Below are positions 42,770 to 51,082 of a stretch of 64,000 nucleotides of DNA, one piece after another. Numbering within the stretch: the stretch's first letter is position 1; every line of letters starts with the position of its first letter. The stretch lies in assembly GCF_027214045.1 (NCBI RefSeq), contig NZ_JAPWHE010000003.1, forward strand, positions 1 to 64,000. The letters are read 5' to 3'. Under the pieces are notes generated by a model. The model saw nothing but the letters and a program-made list of their open reading frames with translations, did not search any database and was not told where the DNA came from. A program made the position numbers and the translations under genes. This stretch comes from Castellaniella denitrificans (GTDB lineage: Bacteria > Pseudomonadota > Gammaproteobacteria > Burkholderiales > Burkholderiaceae_B).

Positions 42770-42845
42770 GGGTCGTTAGCTCAGTCGGTAGAGCACCGGA
42801 CTTTTAATCCGTTGGTCGCGCGTTCGAGCCGCGCACGACCCACCA
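42770..42845 (+). tRNA. tRNA-Lys (anticodon UUU)
   Basis: A 76-nt cloverleaf: acceptor GGGUCGU pairs with ACGACCC, D-arm AGCUCAGUCGGUAGAGC, anticodon loop CUUUUAA with stem CGGA(C)/(G)UCCG-type pairing, T-arm GCGCG-UUCGAGC-CGCGC, discriminator A, and CCA encoded at 42843-42845. The UUU anticodon reads AAA/AAG lysine codons and would carry mnm5s2U34 made in part by the MnmC encoded 3 kb upstream. Confidence 0.97.
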
Positions 42846-42867
42846 GATTTTCCTTGCGGATCAAACA

Positions 42868-42901
42868 CGGACGCCTCCTTCACGGAGGCGTCCGCGTTTT
42901 T
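42868..42901 (+). terminator. tRNA-Lys terminator
   Basis: A perfect 11-bp stem pairs 42868-42878 with 42884-42894 around a 5-nt loop, with five T at 42897-42901. The following 42902-43074 is GC-rich and shows no gene or obvious RNA. Confidence 0.92.
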
Positions 42902-43074
42902 CGCGGTCGCTTTGCCGCAGGCCTGGCGTCACGCATGAGTCAGCCCATGTGGCAACCGAGGTCATTGTGCGACCGGCTTCGGGTGCTGTGTATCCGTACT
43001 TCCGCGCATCCTCCCGTCCGGCGCGGGCGCCGACCCGATCCGCGGCCGCTATCGCGGCGCGTGTGCCGTGCCGC

Positions 43075-43187
43075 TTGATCATTATTTTCAGTAATATGCT
43101 ATCGAAATAATCCACCAAATCGGCATGGTAAATTCTTGTTTCGCATCCCGCTGATCCGGGATCGCGCCATTTAAGCGACTCCGTATC
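43075..43187 (+). promoter_or_regulatory. metNIQ promoter region and leader
   Basis: An AT-rich stretch (43075-43135) contains TTGATC at 43075 and TAATAT/TATGCT at 43092-43101, but not at ideal spacing, so the exact promoter is unclear. Downstream a small hairpin (ATCCCG around 43145 with CGGGAT around 43157) precedes the TTG start, and no Shine-Dalgarno is visible in the last 20 nt. I cannot match it to a known methionine or SAM riboswitch. Confidence 0.35.
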
Positions 43188-44201
43188 TTGATCGATCTCG
43201 AGAACATCCGTAAAACGTACGAATCCGCCGGCCGGGCGGTGAACGCGCTCGTCGACGTCAATCTGAACATCCGCGAGGGCGAGGTCTTCGGCATCATCGG
43301 GCGTTCGGGCGCGGGCAAGAGCACACTGATCCGCATGCTCAATTTGCTGGAGCGCCCCACTGCGGGCAGCGTGCGGGTGGACGGGCGCGACATCACGGCG
43401 TTTTCCGACGCCCAGTTGCGCGAATACCGGCGTTCGGTGGGCATGGTGTTCCAGCATTTCAACCTGCTGCGCTCGCGCACGGTGATGGACAACGTGTGCT
43501 TCCCGTTGCGCCTGTCGGGCATGCCGCGTCCGGACCGCGAGGCGCGCGCCCGCGAGGTGCTGAACCTGGTCGGCCTGGCCGACCAGGCGCACAAATACCC
43601 GGGGCAGTTGTCCGGCGGTCAGCAGCAGCGCGTGGGCATCGCCCGCGCGCTCGCCAGCAAGCCCCGTTTGCTGTTGTGCGACGAGGCGACCTCGGCCCTG
43701 GATCCCGAAACCACCCAATCCATTCTGCGGTTGCTGGGCGACATCAATCATCGTCTGGGACTGACCATCGTGCTGATCACGCATGGCATGGATGTGATCC
43801 GGGCGGTCTGCGACCGGGTGGCGGTGATCGAAGGCGGGCGCATCGTCGAGGCTGGCCAGGTGCTGGATGTTTTCCTTCATCCCCGGCATGACGCGACACG
43901 GGCGCTGCTGTCCGAGAGCGGCCTGGATGGAGGCGAGGGCTGGCGGACCCTGGCGCAGGGCGTACCGGGCCGTCTGCTGCGGCTGAGTTTCCGGGGCGAC
44001 AATACGGCCAGCCCGCTGCTCAGCCGTCTGAGCCGCGACCTGGGCCTGGACCTGAGCATCCTGCAGGGGTCCGTGGGCCGGATCAAGGATACCCCCTACG
44101 GCCAGTTGGTCGTGGCGGCCGAAGGGGCCGCGGCCGGTCTGGACGGGCTCGCCCCCGCCCTGGACGCGGCGGGCGTCGATTACGAGGTGTTGCGGCCATG
44201 A
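43188..44201 (+). CDS. metN: methionine ABC transporter ATP-binding protein MetN
   Basis: ATPase of the methionine importer, 337 residues. Walker A GRSGAGKST (38-46), signature [15 protein letters not shown], Walker B LLLCDEATSALDP and switch LITHGMDV are present. The last roughly 90 residues (LLRLSFRGDNTASPLLSRL onward) form the NIL/ACT-like domain that senses intracellular methionine and inhibits transport. The start is TTG: no ATG or GTG precedes the conserved MIDLENIRKTY in frame, and no ribosome binding site is seen. It overlaps metI by 4 nt. Confidence 0.93.
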   Translation: MIDLENIRKTYESAGRAVNALVDVNLNIREGEVFGIIGRSGAGKSTLIRMLNLLERPTAGSVRVDGRDITAFSDAQLREYRRSVGMVFQHFNLLRSRTVMDNVCFPLRLSGMPRPDREARAREVLNLVGLADQAHKYPGQLSGGQQQRVGIARALASKPRLLLCDEATSALDPETTQSILRLLGDINHRLGLTIVLITHGMDVIRAVCDRVAVIEGGRIVEAGQVLDVFLHPRHDATRALLSESGLDGGEGWRTLAQGVPGRLLRLSFRGDNTASPLLSRLSRDLGLDLSILQGSVGRIKDTPYGQLVVAAEGAAAGLDGLAPALDAAGVDYEVLRP

Positions 44202-44854
44202 TGGCGAACGTGGATTGGTGGATGATCGGCGAAGCCACGATCGACACCTTGCTGATGACGGGCTTTTCCCTGCTGTTCACCGTGCTGATCGGGCTGCCGG
44301 TGGGCGTGCTGCTGTTCCTGTCCAGTCCGGGGCAGGCCATGGACAACCGCGCTGTCTACCAGACGGTCGCCTTCGTGGTGAACGTGCTGCGTTCGGTGCC
44401 GTTCCTGATCCTCCTGATCGTGATGATCCCGTTTTCCCGCCTGGTGGTGGGTACGGCGCTGGGGGTCCAGGGTTCGATCCCGCCGCTGGTGGCCAGTGCG
44501 GCGCCGTTCTTCGCCCGGCTGGTCGAAAACGTGTTGCGCGAGCTGGACCCCGGGGTCAACGAGGCCTGCCGCGCCATGGGCGCCACGTCCCGCCAGACGG
44601 TGCTGTGGGCGCTGCTGCCGGAGGCGACCACCGGCATCCTGGCGGCGATCGTGGTCACCGCCATCACCCTGGTCGGCTATTCGGCCATGTCCGGCGTGAT
44701 CGGCGGCGGCGGCCTGGGCGACCTCGCGGTGCGCTACGGCTACCAGCGCTACCAGGGCGACGTCATGGCCGTCACGGTCGTGATCCTGGTGATCATGGTC
44801 CAGGTTTTCCAAGTGTCTGGCGACCGCTGGGTGGCCAGGCTCAACAGACGGTAG
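44198..44854 (+). CDS. metI: methionine ABC transporter permease MetI
   Basis: Inner-membrane permease, 218 residues with five membrane segments. The cytoplasmic EAA loop VNEACRAMGATSRQTVLWALLPEA that docks MetN is clear, and the C-terminal part (MSGVIGGGGLGDLAVRYGYQR) is family-typical. It is coupled to metN by ATG overlap and lies 26 nt before metQ. Confidence 0.93.
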   Translation: MMANVDWWMIGEATIDTLLMTGFSLLFTVLIGLPVGVLLFLSSPGQAMDNRAVYQTVAFVVNVLRSVPFLILLIVMIPFSRLVVGTALGVQGSIPPLVASAAPFFARLVENVLRELDPGVNEACRAMGATSRQTVLWALLPEATTGILAAIVVTAITLVGYSAMSGVIGGGGLGDLAVRYGYQRYQGDVMAVTVVILVIMVQVFQVSGDRWVARLNRR

Positions 44855-44880
44855 TTCCCGGAATTTTCAGGAGATCTCTC

Positions 44881-45666
44881 ATGTTCAAGAAATTCGCGCC
44901 GGTCCTGGCGCTGGCATTGCCCCTGGCCTTCGCCGCTCCGGCTCAGGCCGCCACGCTGTCCGTGGCGGCCACTCCCGTGCCGCACGCCGAGTTGCTGGAA
45001 TTCGTCAAGCCCGACCTGGCCAAGCAAGGCGTGGACCTGGACATCAAGGTGTTCACCGACTACGTCCAGCCGAACCTGCAGGTCTCCGACAAGCAGATCG
45101 ACGTCAATTTCTTCCAGCATCAGCCCTACCTGGACTCCTTCAACAAGGAACACGGCACTCATCTGGTGTCGGTGGGCCTGGTCCACGTCGAGCCCTTCGG
45201 CGCCTACTCGCAGAAGATCAAGAACATCAAGGACCTGAAGGACGGCGCCCAGGTCGCCATCCCGAACGATCCCTCGAACGGTGCCCGCGCCCTGCTGCTG
45301 CTGCAAAAACAGGGGCTGATCAAGCTGAAGGATCCGGCCAACATCCTGGCGACCGCCCGCGACGTGTCGGAAAACCCCAAGCACCTGAAGTTCCGCGAAC
45401 TGGAAGCCGCCACGCTGCCGCGTGTGCTGCCCGATGTGGACGTCGCGCTGATCAACACCAACTACGCGCTCGAGGCCGGCCTGAACCCGGTCAAGGACGC
45501 CCTGTTCATCGAGGACAAGGATTCCCCCTACGCCAACATCGTGGTCGCCCGCGCCGACCGCAAGGACGATCCCGCGATCCGCAAGCTGGTCGACGCCTTG
45601 CATACCCCCAAGGTCCGCGACTACATCCTGGAGCACTACAAGGGCGCCATCGTCCCCGCGTTCTGA
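44881..45666 (+). CDS. metQ: methionine-binding protein MetQ (NlpA family)
   Basis: Periplasmic binding component, 261 residues. The signal peptide (MFKKFAPVLALALPLAFAAPAQA) ends in a type I AQA site and has no lipobox cysteine, unlike E. coli MetQ, so the mature protein should be soluble. Family marks: VAATPVPHAELLEF, VNFFQHQPYLDSFN and NDPSNGARALLLLQ. CAGGAG ahead of the ATG supports the start. Confidence 0.93.
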   Translation: MFKKFAPVLALALPLAFAAPAQAATLSVAATPVPHAELLEFVKPDLAKQGVDLDIKVFTDYVQPNLQVSDKQIDVNFFQHQPYLDSFNKEHGTHLVSVGLVHVEPFGAYSQKIKNIKDLKDGAQVAIPNDPSNGARALLLLQKQGLIKLKDPANILATARDVSENPKHLKFRELEAATLPRVLPDVDVALINTNYALEAGLNPVKDALFIEDKDSPYANIVVARADRKDDPAIRKLVDALHTPKVRDYILEHYKGAIVPAF

Positions 45667-45693
45667 TCCGGCTGGAATGTGAATCCGGTGTCT

Positions 45694-45725
45694 GGGAAAT
45701 CCCTGAAATCTTTAGGGGATTTCCC
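45694..45725 (+). terminator. hairpin after metQ
   Basis: A perfect 10-bp stem pairs GGGAAATCCC (45694-45703) with GGGATTTCCC (45716-45725) around a 12-nt loop. No T-run follows, so termination would be weak or factor-assisted, or it may stabilise metNIQ mRNA. Confidence 0.55.
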
Positions 45726-45852
45726 GAAAATCGCAGCCCGTGCCGGTAATTCCGGCCCTTCGGGCCACGGGCGCCAAGGGCATTTCAGTTAACATGGAAA
45801 ATGACGCGGCGAATCGGCCGCAGCAGACGAATCCCACAAGGAGACTTCAATC

Positions 45853-46611
45853 ATGATGCTGTCCAAGACCTTCAAGGCCGCCCTGGCGGGGCTGGCCCTC
45901 ACCCTGGCGCTGCCGATGACCCAGGCCTCCGCCAAGGATCTGGTCGTTGCGACCGACACCGCCTTCGTGCCGTTCGAGTTCAAGCAGAACGGCAAGTACA
46001 CCGGCTTCGACATCCAGCTCTGGGAAGCCATCGCCAAGCAGGCCGGCCTGAAATACCGCCTGCAGCCGATGGATTTCAACGGCATCATCCCGGGCCTGCA
46101 GACGCGCAACGTGGACGTGGCCCTGGCCGGGATCACCATCCGCGAGGACCGCGCCAAGGTCATCGATTTCTCCGAGCCCTACTATGAATCCGGTCTGGCG
46201 ATCCTGGTCGCCAGCGACAGCCCCATCCAGACCGCGAAGGACCTGGAAGGCAAGACGGTGGCCGTGAAGATCGGCACCGCCACGGTGGACTACATGAAGG
46301 CCAACGTGCCTTCGGCCAAGCTCAAGCTCTTCCCGAACATCGACAACGCTTTCCTGGAACTGGCCACGGGACGCGTGGACGCCGTCGTGCACGACACGCC
46401 CAACGTCCAGTACTACGCCAAGACCGCCGGCAATGGCAAGGTCAAGGTCGTGGGCTCCCTCAAGAGCGGCGACTTCTACGGCATCGCCTTCCCCAAGGGC
46501 AGCGAACTGGTGCCTGTCGTCAACAAGGCCCTGTCCGAACTGAAGTCCAACGGCACCTACGACAAGCTGTACGAGACCTGGTTCGGCAAGAAAGCCAGCG
46601 CCATGAACTGA
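45853..46611 (+). CDS. glnH: glutamine-type ABC transporter substrate-binding protein (GlnH-like)
   Basis: Periplasmic type II binding protein (SBP_bac_3), 252 residues, with a Sec signal peptide ending around [16 protein letters not shown]. Marks: [28 protein letters not shown] and [19 protein letters not shown], whose Arg/Asp contacts bind the amino acid. Neighbouring permease and ATPase look like E. coli GlnP/GlnQ, so glutamine is the likely ligand, though related systems carry other polar amino acids. AAGGAG precedes the ATG. Confidence 0.9.
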   Translation: MMLSKTFKAALAGLALTLALPMTQASAKDLVVATDTAFVPFEFKQNGKYTGFDIQLWEAIAKQAGLKYRLQPMDFNGIIPGLQTRNVDVALAGITIREDRAKVIDFSEPYYESGLAILVASDSPIQTAKDLEGKTVAVKIGTATVDYMKANVPSAKLKLFPNIDNAFLELATGRVDAVVHDTPNVQYYAKTAGNGKVKVVGSLKSGDFYGIAFPKGSELVPVVNKALSELKSNGTYDKLYETWFGKKASAMN

Positions 46612-46628
46612 GCGCGGGCGATTGATCC

Positions 46629-46672
46629 GACGGCGGCGGCCGGATGCATGCATGCGTCCGTCCGCCGTTTTT
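46629..46672 (+). terminator. attenuating hairpin between glnH and glnP
   Basis: An imperfect GC-rich stem (ACGGCGG near 46629 with CCGCCGT ending near 46668, inner pairs around a GCATGCATGC centre) is followed by TTTTT. It lies inside the operon, so partial termination would keep the binding protein in excess over the membrane subunits. Confidence 0.6.
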
Positions 46673-46693
46673 CATCATTGATGAGGAAAGACC

Positions 46694-47533
46694 GTGACTT
46701 TTGAATGGTCCGCCATATGGGCCGCCTGGCCCGACCTGATGGCTGGTTCGTGGATGACGATCCAGATCACCCTGCTCGGCCTGATCGGCGGCACGATCAT
46801 CGGCGCCCTGTCCGGGGTCGTGGTGACGTACGTGCCGGTGCCCGTGACACGCCGCACCCTGGCCTGGGGCGTCGTGGTCCTGGTGGCCGCCGTGGGGCTG
46901 CTGCGGCTGGCGTCCTGGCTGGGCGACGGCCCGCTGGCCGGCGTGCCCGACGGGGTCTGGTGGGCCCTGCGGCTGGCGGTGCTCGCCCTGCTGGCCTGGC
47001 GTTTCCTGTCCAGGATCCCGCTGGTGCTGTCCTTTCTGGCCCAGGTCTACATCCTGGTGATCCGGGGCACGCCGATCGTGGTCCAGGTGATGTTCATCTA
47101 TTTCGCGCTGCCGTTGCTGGTGAGCCTGCGCATCGACGGCTTCACGGCCGCGACCGTGACGCTGATGATCAATTCGGGCGCCTACATCGCCGAGATCGTG
47201 CGCGCCGGCCTGCTGTCGGTACCCAAGGGTCTGTACGAGGCCGGCCAGGCCATGGGCCTGCCGTTCCACAAGATCCTGGCCCGCATCATCGGCCCGGTGG
47301 CGCTGCGGCGCATGATCCCGACCATGGGCAACCAGTGCATCATCAGCCTCAAGGACTCGTCCCTGTTCATCGTGATCGGAGTGGCCGAGCTGACACGCCA
47401 GGGCCAGGAAATCATCGCCGGCAACTTCCGCGCGGTGGAAATCTGGGGCGCGGTGGCGGTGATCTATCTGATCATGACGGGCTGCATCGCGCTGGCGTTG
47501 AAATTCATCGAACACAGGACGCGCATCGTATGA
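46694..47533 (+). CDS. glnP: glutamine-type ABC transporter permease (GlnP-like) with internal insertion
   Basis: Permease of 279 residues against 219 in E. coli GlnP. The two ends align closely: [18 protein letters not shown] at the start and [35 protein letters not shown] and [21 protein letters not shown] further on. Between them about 60 residues (about 48-108) are extra and form two hydrophobic segments separated by a short loop ([16 protein letters not shown]), so the protein should have seven membrane helices instead of five. The start is GTG at 46694 with GAGGAAAG upstream. It overlaps glnQ by 4 nt. Confidence 0.9.
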   Translation: MTFEWSAIWAAWPDLMAGSWMTIQITLLGLIGGTIIGALSGVVVTYVPVPVTRRTLAWGVVVLVAAVGLLRLASWLGDGPLAGVPDGVWWALRLAVLALLAWRFLSRIPLVLSFLAQVYILVIRGTPIVVQVMFIYFALPLLVSLRIDGFTAATVTLMINSGAYIAEIVRAGLLSVPKGLYEAGQAMGLPFHKILARIIGPVALRRMIPTMGNQCIISLKDSSLFIVIGVAELTRQGQEIIAGNFRAVEIWGAVAVIYLIMTGCIALALKFIEHRTRIV

Positions 47534-48258
47534 GCATCGTCGAATTCAAGAACGTCACCAAGCGATTTGGCGACAACATCGTGCTCGACGGCATCGACCT
47601 GAGCATCGACGCGGGCGAGGTGGTGGTCGTGGTCGGGCCTTCCGGGTCGGGCAAGTCCACGTTCCTGCGCTGCATCAACGTGCTGGAGACCATCCAGGGC
47701 GGAGACATCATCGTCAATGGCCACAGCGTCCTGGGGCCGCCGGCCCAGGTGCGCGAACTGCGCCGCGAGGCCGGCATGGTGTTCCAGCAGTTCAATCTGT
47801 TTCCGCAGCTCACGGCGTTGGAGAACGTCATGTTCGGCCCTCTCCATACCCGGGGCACGCCCCGGCCTCAAGCCCGGGAACAGGCGCTGGAGTTGCTGTC
47901 CAAGGTCGGGCTGGCCGAGCGGGCCGGCCATTACCCGGGGCAGTTGTCCGGCGGCCAGCAGCAACGCGTGGCCATCGCCCGCGCGCTGGCCATCAAGCCA
48001 CTATTGATGCTGTTCGACGAGCCGACCTCGGCGCTGGACCCGGAGCTGCGCCATGAGGTCCTGAAGGTGATGCAGGACGTGGCCGAGGAGGGCATGACCA
48101 TGATCGTGGTCACCCACGAAATGGAATTCGCCCGCAAGGTCGGCAGCCGGCTGATTTTCATGGACGCCGGCAAGATCGCCGAGGATGGCGATCCCGCGAC
48201 GTTGCTCAGCCAGCCGCCCAGCCAGCGCCTGAAGGATTTTCTGCAGCACGTGACCTGA
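47530..48258 (+). CDS. glnQ: glutamine-type ABC transporter ATP-binding protein (GlnQ-like)
   Basis: ATPase, 242 residues, the normal size. Walker [11 protein letters not shown]-loop [11 protein letters not shown], signature [15 protein letters not shown], Walker [15 protein letters not shown] and switch VVTHEMEFA are intact. The ATG at 47530 overlaps the glnP stop. Confidence 0.93.
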   Translation: MSIVEFKNVTKRFGDNIVLDGIDLSIDAGEVVVVVGPSGSGKSTFLRCINVLETIQGGDIIVNGHSVLGPPAQVRELRREAGMVFQQFNLFPQLTALENVMFGPLHTRGTPRPQAREQALELLSKVGLAERAGHYPGQLSGGQQQRVAIARALAIKPLLMLFDEPTSALDPELRHEVLKVMQDVAEEGMTMIVVTHEMEFARKVGSRLIFMDAGKIAEDGDPATLLSQPPSQRLKDFLQHVT

Positions 48259-48297
48259 CCGCGACGTCCGGTCCGCCGGAACATCAGGCGTCTTGGA

Positions 48298-49020
48298 TCA
48301 GCGACCGGCTGAAACGAGGAAGGTGCGCGTGGCGATGACCTTGTCGGATCCGTCGGCCATGATCTGGATGGTGACCTGACGCGGCCGGAAGGTCTTGTTC
48401 GGCAGTTCCGCGCGGCCCGAGACGACAATGTAGCGGCCCATTTCCAGGGGCTGCGTGACCAGTTCGACGTGGGCCGCGTTGCCGTTGGGATAGGATCCCT
48501 GGGCGATCAGTCTGATCTGGCCCTTCAGGGTAGGCGCCTCGGACTGGCCTTCTGGCAGATCCTGGATCAGCAGGATGCGGTAGTCCACGCCTCCATCACG
48601 CGCGGTCATGTCGGCGCCGCGGATGCCGGGCGACGTCCCGCGCGGATCGGGGGGGATGGCCTCGATCAGGCTGGCGACGCCGGCCGCCATGTCGGCGGCC
48701 TGTTTGCGCGCCTGCTCGGCCAGGACGGTCTGTTCTTGCCGGTCCTGCAGCGCCTGCTTGATCTGGGACCGGATTTTTTCCGATTCGATGGACAGGCGCT
48801 GGTTTTCAAGGTTGGCGGTGTTCAGGTCCGTGCGCAGTTGCTCGGATTGCTCGACCGTGAGGCGCTGCGGGCCATAGCTGCGCTGCAGAAACAGCACGCC
48901 GCCGGCCCCCAGGACCACGCCGGTGATCAGCAGCAGCAGCCAGCGGGGGATCCCGCGACTGCGTCTGGTGTAGCCGTAGGGCGTGGGTTTGAAGGTGGGG
49001 CGTTTGGGGCCGAGCGACAT
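48298..49020 (-). CDS. single-pass membrane protein with coiled coil (DUF6776-like)
   Basis: A 240-residue protein of unknown function. A basic proline-rich N-terminus (1-26) and one membrane helix (about 27-46) are followed by a coiled coil (about 53-105, with LENQRLSIESEKIRSQIKQA) and a C-terminal beta-rich domain (about 130-240, with LLIQDLPEGQSEAPTLKG and GRYIVVSGRAELP). Similar proteins occur across Burkholderiales. The topology suggests the large domain is periplasmic. It is upstream of no partner on its strand; murU/amgK follow after a gap of 135 nt in the opposite order of transcription start. Confidence 0.7.
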   Translation of the reverse strand: MSLGPKRPTFKPTPYGYTRRSRGIPRWLLLLITGVVLGAGGVLFLQRSYGPQRLTVEQSEQLRTDLNTANLENQRLSIESEKIRSQIKQALQDRQEQTVLAEQARKQAADMAAGVASLIEAIPPDPRGTSPGIRGADMTARDGGVDYRILLIQDLPEGQSEAPTLKGQIRLIAQGSYPNGNAAHVELVTQPLEMGRYIVVSGRAELPNKTFRPRQVTIQIMADGSDKVIATRTFLVSAGR

Positions 49021-49155
49021 GACGAAATTCCCGAATTGCTTGAAGCTTTCATGAAGCGCCGCGCAAAGCGCGCGGGTGCGAAACCAATTAGGATAAACGC
49101 TTTCGCGATCCCGCTGGGACGGCGCCTACATCCGGTTGCGATTTTACGGACGTGG

Positions 49156-49869
49156 TCAGACGTCCCGGGAGGCGTCCTCGCGATCCGTGAGTCCGGCGTC
49201 CAGCGCCGCCAGGCGTGCGGGTGTGCCGACGTCGACCCATTCGCCGGCGTGCCGTTCGCCGTCCACGGCGCGCGCCGTCATGGCCTGGCGCAGCAGCGGC
49301 GCCAGCGGGGCGGGCTGGTCCGGATCTGTGGCGGCGAACAGGGCGGGGCGGTAAATGCCGATGCCGGCGAAGGTCAGCGCCGGGCTTGCGGCGTCCTGGC
49401 GCGGCGTGACGAGCCCGTCGGCACGCAGGGTGAAGTCGCCTTCCGGATGATGGTCGGGATTGTCCACCAGGACCAGATGGGCCAGACGGTCCGGCGGCCA
49501 GGCGGCCACGAACCGGAGCGCCCGCGCCGGGTTCCAGTCGCACCAGACGTCGCCGTTCATGACCAGGAAGGGTCGGTCCTGGAAGAACGGCAAGGCGCGC
49601 GCGATGCCTCCCGCCGTTTCCAGTGCCGGGGATTCAGCCGAATAGCGCAGCCGCACGCCGTATGCGCGGCCGTCGCCCAGCGCGGCCTCGATGCGTTCGC
49701 CCAGCCAGGCGTGGTTGATCAGGATGTCGGTGATGCCGGACCGGGCCAGGCGTTCGAGGTGCCATGCGATCAGCGGTTTGCCGCCCGCCGGCAGCAGGGG
49801 CTTGGGGCAGGTGTCCGTCAGCGGGCGCATGCGTTCGCCGCGCCCGGCGGCCAGGATCATGGCGCGCAT
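49156..49869 (-). CDS. murU: N-acetylmuramate alpha-1-phosphate uridylyltransferase MurU
   Basis: Sugar nucleotidyltransferase of 237 residues: MILAAGRGERMRPLTDTCPKP (nucleotide loop), ETAGGIARALPFF and MNGDVWCDW (metal Asp). With the overlapping upstream amgK it forms the anabolic recycling shortcut that turns MurNAc into UDP-MurNAc and bypasses fosfomycin-sensitive MurA (known from Pseudomonas). The start is the ATG complementary to 49867-49869, whose first base coincides with the last base of amgK's stop; an internal ATG at 49860 is the alternative. Confidence 0.87.
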   Translation of the reverse strand: MRAMILAAGRGERMRPLTDTCPKPLLPAGGKPLIAWHLERLARSGITDILINHAWLGERIEAALGDGRAYGVRLRYSAESPALETAGGIARALPFFQDRPFLVMNGDVWCDWNPARALRFVAAWPPDRLAHLVLVDNPDHHPEGDFTLRADGLVTPRQDAASPALTFAGIGIYRPALFAATDPDQPAPLAPLLRQAMTARAVDGERHAGEWVDVGTPARLAALDAGLTDREDASRDV

Positions 49870-50918
49870 CAGAACGAGTACCCGTCCGCCCGAGGCACGC
49901 GTCCGGCCTGGTCCAGCAGCCGCAGCAGCGGGTGGAAGACCGCATAGCGGCCCGCGACCTGGCGCACGTAGGTCAGCACTCTGGGGATGTGGTCCAGATA
50001 GTGATGCTTGCCATCGCGGTGCGACAGGCGGGCGAAGACGCCGAGGATGCGCAGGTTGCGCTGCAGACCCATCCATTCGTAGTCGACGTGGAAGCTGGCG
50101 AAGTCCTCCGGGACCGGCAGTCCGGCCGCCCGGGCGTATTCCCAGTAGCGGATGGCCCAGTCGAGCTGGCGGGCCTCGTCCCAGGTCGTGCGGGCATCCA
50201 TGGCCAGCGAGGCGATGTCGTAGCTGATCGGTCCGCTCAGCGCGTCCTGGAAGTCGATGATGCCGGGGGCGGAGTCTGGCGTATCGGCCCCGAGCATCAG
50301 GTTGGGCGAATGGAAGTCCCGATGCACGAGGACGCGCGGCTGCGCGGCCGCTCGCCGTGCCAGTAGATCGAAGATGTTCGCCAGCGCGGCCTCGGCGGTG
50401 TCGTCGGGAGTGTGACCCAGGTGGGTGCGCAGGAACCAGTGCGGAAAGACGGCCAGTTCCTCGAGCAGGCGGGCTTCGTCGTAGGGCGACAGGCCGTCGG
50501 CCGGGCATCGCTGCAGGGCGACCAGCGCGCGCAGGGCGCCCCGGTAATGGCGCTGCAAGGCGGCTTCGTCCCGGTCCAGGCCGTCTCGCAGGGCCTCGTA
50601 GAAGGTGCGGTCCCCCAGGTCGGACAGCAGCAGGAATCCCTGGTCGAGATCCTGGGCCAGGATATCGGGCACGCGCAGGCCGCCCCGGGCCAGCAGGCCG
50701 GCGATGCGCACGAAGGGCGCGCAGTCCTCGTGGGGCGGCGGGGCGTCCATGGCGATCACGGTGCCGTTCGCGGCATGCAGGCGGAAATAGCGTCGGAAGC
50801 TGGCGTCGCCGGAGACGGGGACAAGACTGTCCGGGACCAGTCCCAGACGGTCGGCGTGCAGGTCCAGCCAGCGGCGCAGGGAGTCCAGGCGGAGGTCCGG
50901 ATGAGGTGTGGGGGTCAT
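49869..50918 (-). CDS. amgK: anomeric MurNAc/GlcNAc kinase AmgK (aminoglycoside phosphotransferase fold)
   Basis: 349-residue kinase. Marks: SGDASFRRYFRL (glycine-rich loop), VIAMDAPPPHED, the catalytic loop VLVHRDFHSPNLML and the metal Asp in IIDFQDALSGPISYDIASL. It is assigned as AmgK from its overlap with murU and its position divergent from lptD, the arrangement seen in Pseudomonas. The ATG complementary to 50916-50918 begins the conserved region; the 48-codon extension upstream is not supported. Confidence 0.88.
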   Translation of the reverse strand: MTPTPHPDLRLDSLRRWLDLHADRLGLVPDSLVPVSGDASFRRYFRLHAANGTVIAMDAPPPHEDCAPFVRIAGLLARGGLRVPDILAQDLDQGFLLLSDLGDRTFYEALRDGLDRDEAALQRHYRGALRALVALQRCPADGLSPYDEARLLEELAVFPHWFLRTHLGHTPDDTAEAALANIFDLLARRAAAQPRVLVHRDFHSPNLMLGADTPDSAPGIIDFQDALSGPISYDIASLAMDARTTWDEARQLDWAIRYWEYARAAGLPVPEDFASFHVDYEWMGLQRNLRILGVFARLSHRDGKHHYLDHIPRVLTYVRQVAGRYAVFHPLLRLLDQAGRVPRADGYSF

Positions 50919-51082
50919 GCGCGGGTTTCGGAAAGAATTCGGGGAAATGAAGAAAAGACGGATCGCCCGGACGCGAGGTCGGGACACGATGCCGCCCGGC
51001 TTCTCTATAATACTGGGTCGCTGGTCGTCGCGGGTGGGCCGATCAGCCGTCGTCTCTCTCAACCATTTCGGGGAACCGGGTC

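Noticed and set aside
42770-42845. tRNA-Lys as an integration site of a genomic island
   Set aside because: No integrase gene follows and no second copy of the tRNA 3' end is seen downstream; the flanking genes are ordinary core genes.
43140-43200. SAM-II or other known methionine-related riboswitch upstream of metN
   Set aside because: GCTGATCC and CATTTAAGC resemble fragments of SAM-II loops, but the required order of stems and the downstream UGAUAAA-type tract are not found.
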